6,053 nucleotides of DNA from Succinivibrionaceae bacterium (GTDB lineage Bacteria; Pseudomonadota; Gammaproteobacteria; Enterobacterales; Succinivibrionaceae): NCBI GenBank assembly GCA_003477345.1, contig DMTG01000075.1, forward strand, positions 1 to 6,053. Reading direction: 5' to 3'. Of this stretch, positions 5,888 to 6,053 are shown in pieces (position 1 is the first letter of the stretch; each line of letters begins with the position of its first letter). A model generated the notes under the pieces. The model was given only the letters and a program-made list of their open reading frames with translations, made no database searches and was not told the origin of the DNA. The translations under genes and the position numbers were made by a program.

Positions 5888-6053
5888 ATGAAAAGCTATA
5901 AAATTAAGCGTATTATTTGCGGTCTGCAGAATATTTTCAAGCCTTCAGCTGTCACCTCATCTATGGAGCTGAAAATCATAAACCAGCCAGGAGACGCCTT
6001 TGTGCCTTCTTTACACGAAGAGCAGCAGTCTCGCAGACAGAGATTTGCCGCCT
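5888..6053 (+). CDS. Unrecognised protein, N-terminal 55 codons
   Basis: The open frame starts at ATG 5888-5890 and is still open at the window edge. GAGGTG (5875-5880) seven bases upstream is a good ribosome binding site, and a promoter lies at 5789-5816, so this is a real gene with its own transcript. The visible part begins with a basic segment (MKSYKIKRIICGLQNIFK). It continues through SSMELKIINQPGDAFVPSL into a Gln/Arg-rich stretch (EEQQSRRQRFAA). There is no signal peptide, membrane segment or motif that I recognise. In E. coli the gene after ftsK is lolA, but this has no LolA-like secretion signal and I do not think it is lolA. Codon use looks like that of ftsK. No function is proposed. 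Confidence 0.7.
   Translation, partial: MKSYKIKRIICGLQNIFKPSAVTSSMELKIINQPGDAFVPSLHEEQQSRRQRFAA

Overview
The window reads as ordinary chromosome of a moderately AT-rich gammaproteobacterium. The organism call rests on the TrmL protein, which is close to E. coli TrmL in length and in every signature block, and on an FtsK built like the enterobacterial one: N-terminal membrane domain, very long acidic linker, then motor and gamma domain. The FtsK motor is nevertheless clearly diverged from E. coli. A family such as Succinivibrionaceae would fit, but that is a guess from general appearance.

Layout. Positions 1-1568 hold three minus-strand genes. Read in their direction of transcription they are trmL (tRNA wobble 2'-O-methyltransferase), a DedA-family membrane protein with a GTG start, and the first 81 codons of an AGCS-family sodium:amino-acid symporter that runs off the left edge. 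The 144-bp gap before the symporter holds a 10-bp hairpin that could be a terminator or attenuator. Positions 1569-2180 are a 612-bp divergent intergenic region with no convincing gene but several inverted repeats. One of these looks like the right-end hairpin of an IS200/IS605 element. Positions 2181-5693 are ftsK (1170 codons), closed by a textbook intrinsic terminator at 5709-5746. A new promoter and ribosome binding site then lead into an unrecognised gene from 5888 that runs off the right edge.

How the genes relate. They are housekeeping functions with no shared pathway: translation fidelity (TrmL), envelope lipid recycling or homeostasis (DedA), nutrient uptake (AGCS), and division with chromosome segregation (FtsK). 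The lrp-ftsK-lolA-rarA order of E. coli is not seen: trmL lies divergently upstream of ftsK, and ftsK appears to end its own transcript.

I found no clear undescribed system. The points most worth a second look are in FtsK and upstream of it. In FtsK they are a substituted motor signature (ATQTP where ATQRP is usual), a gamma domain that stops right after the recognition helix and lacks the wing, altered DNA-reading residues, and a short repeated motif in the linker. Upstream they are the hairpin-rich intergenic region.
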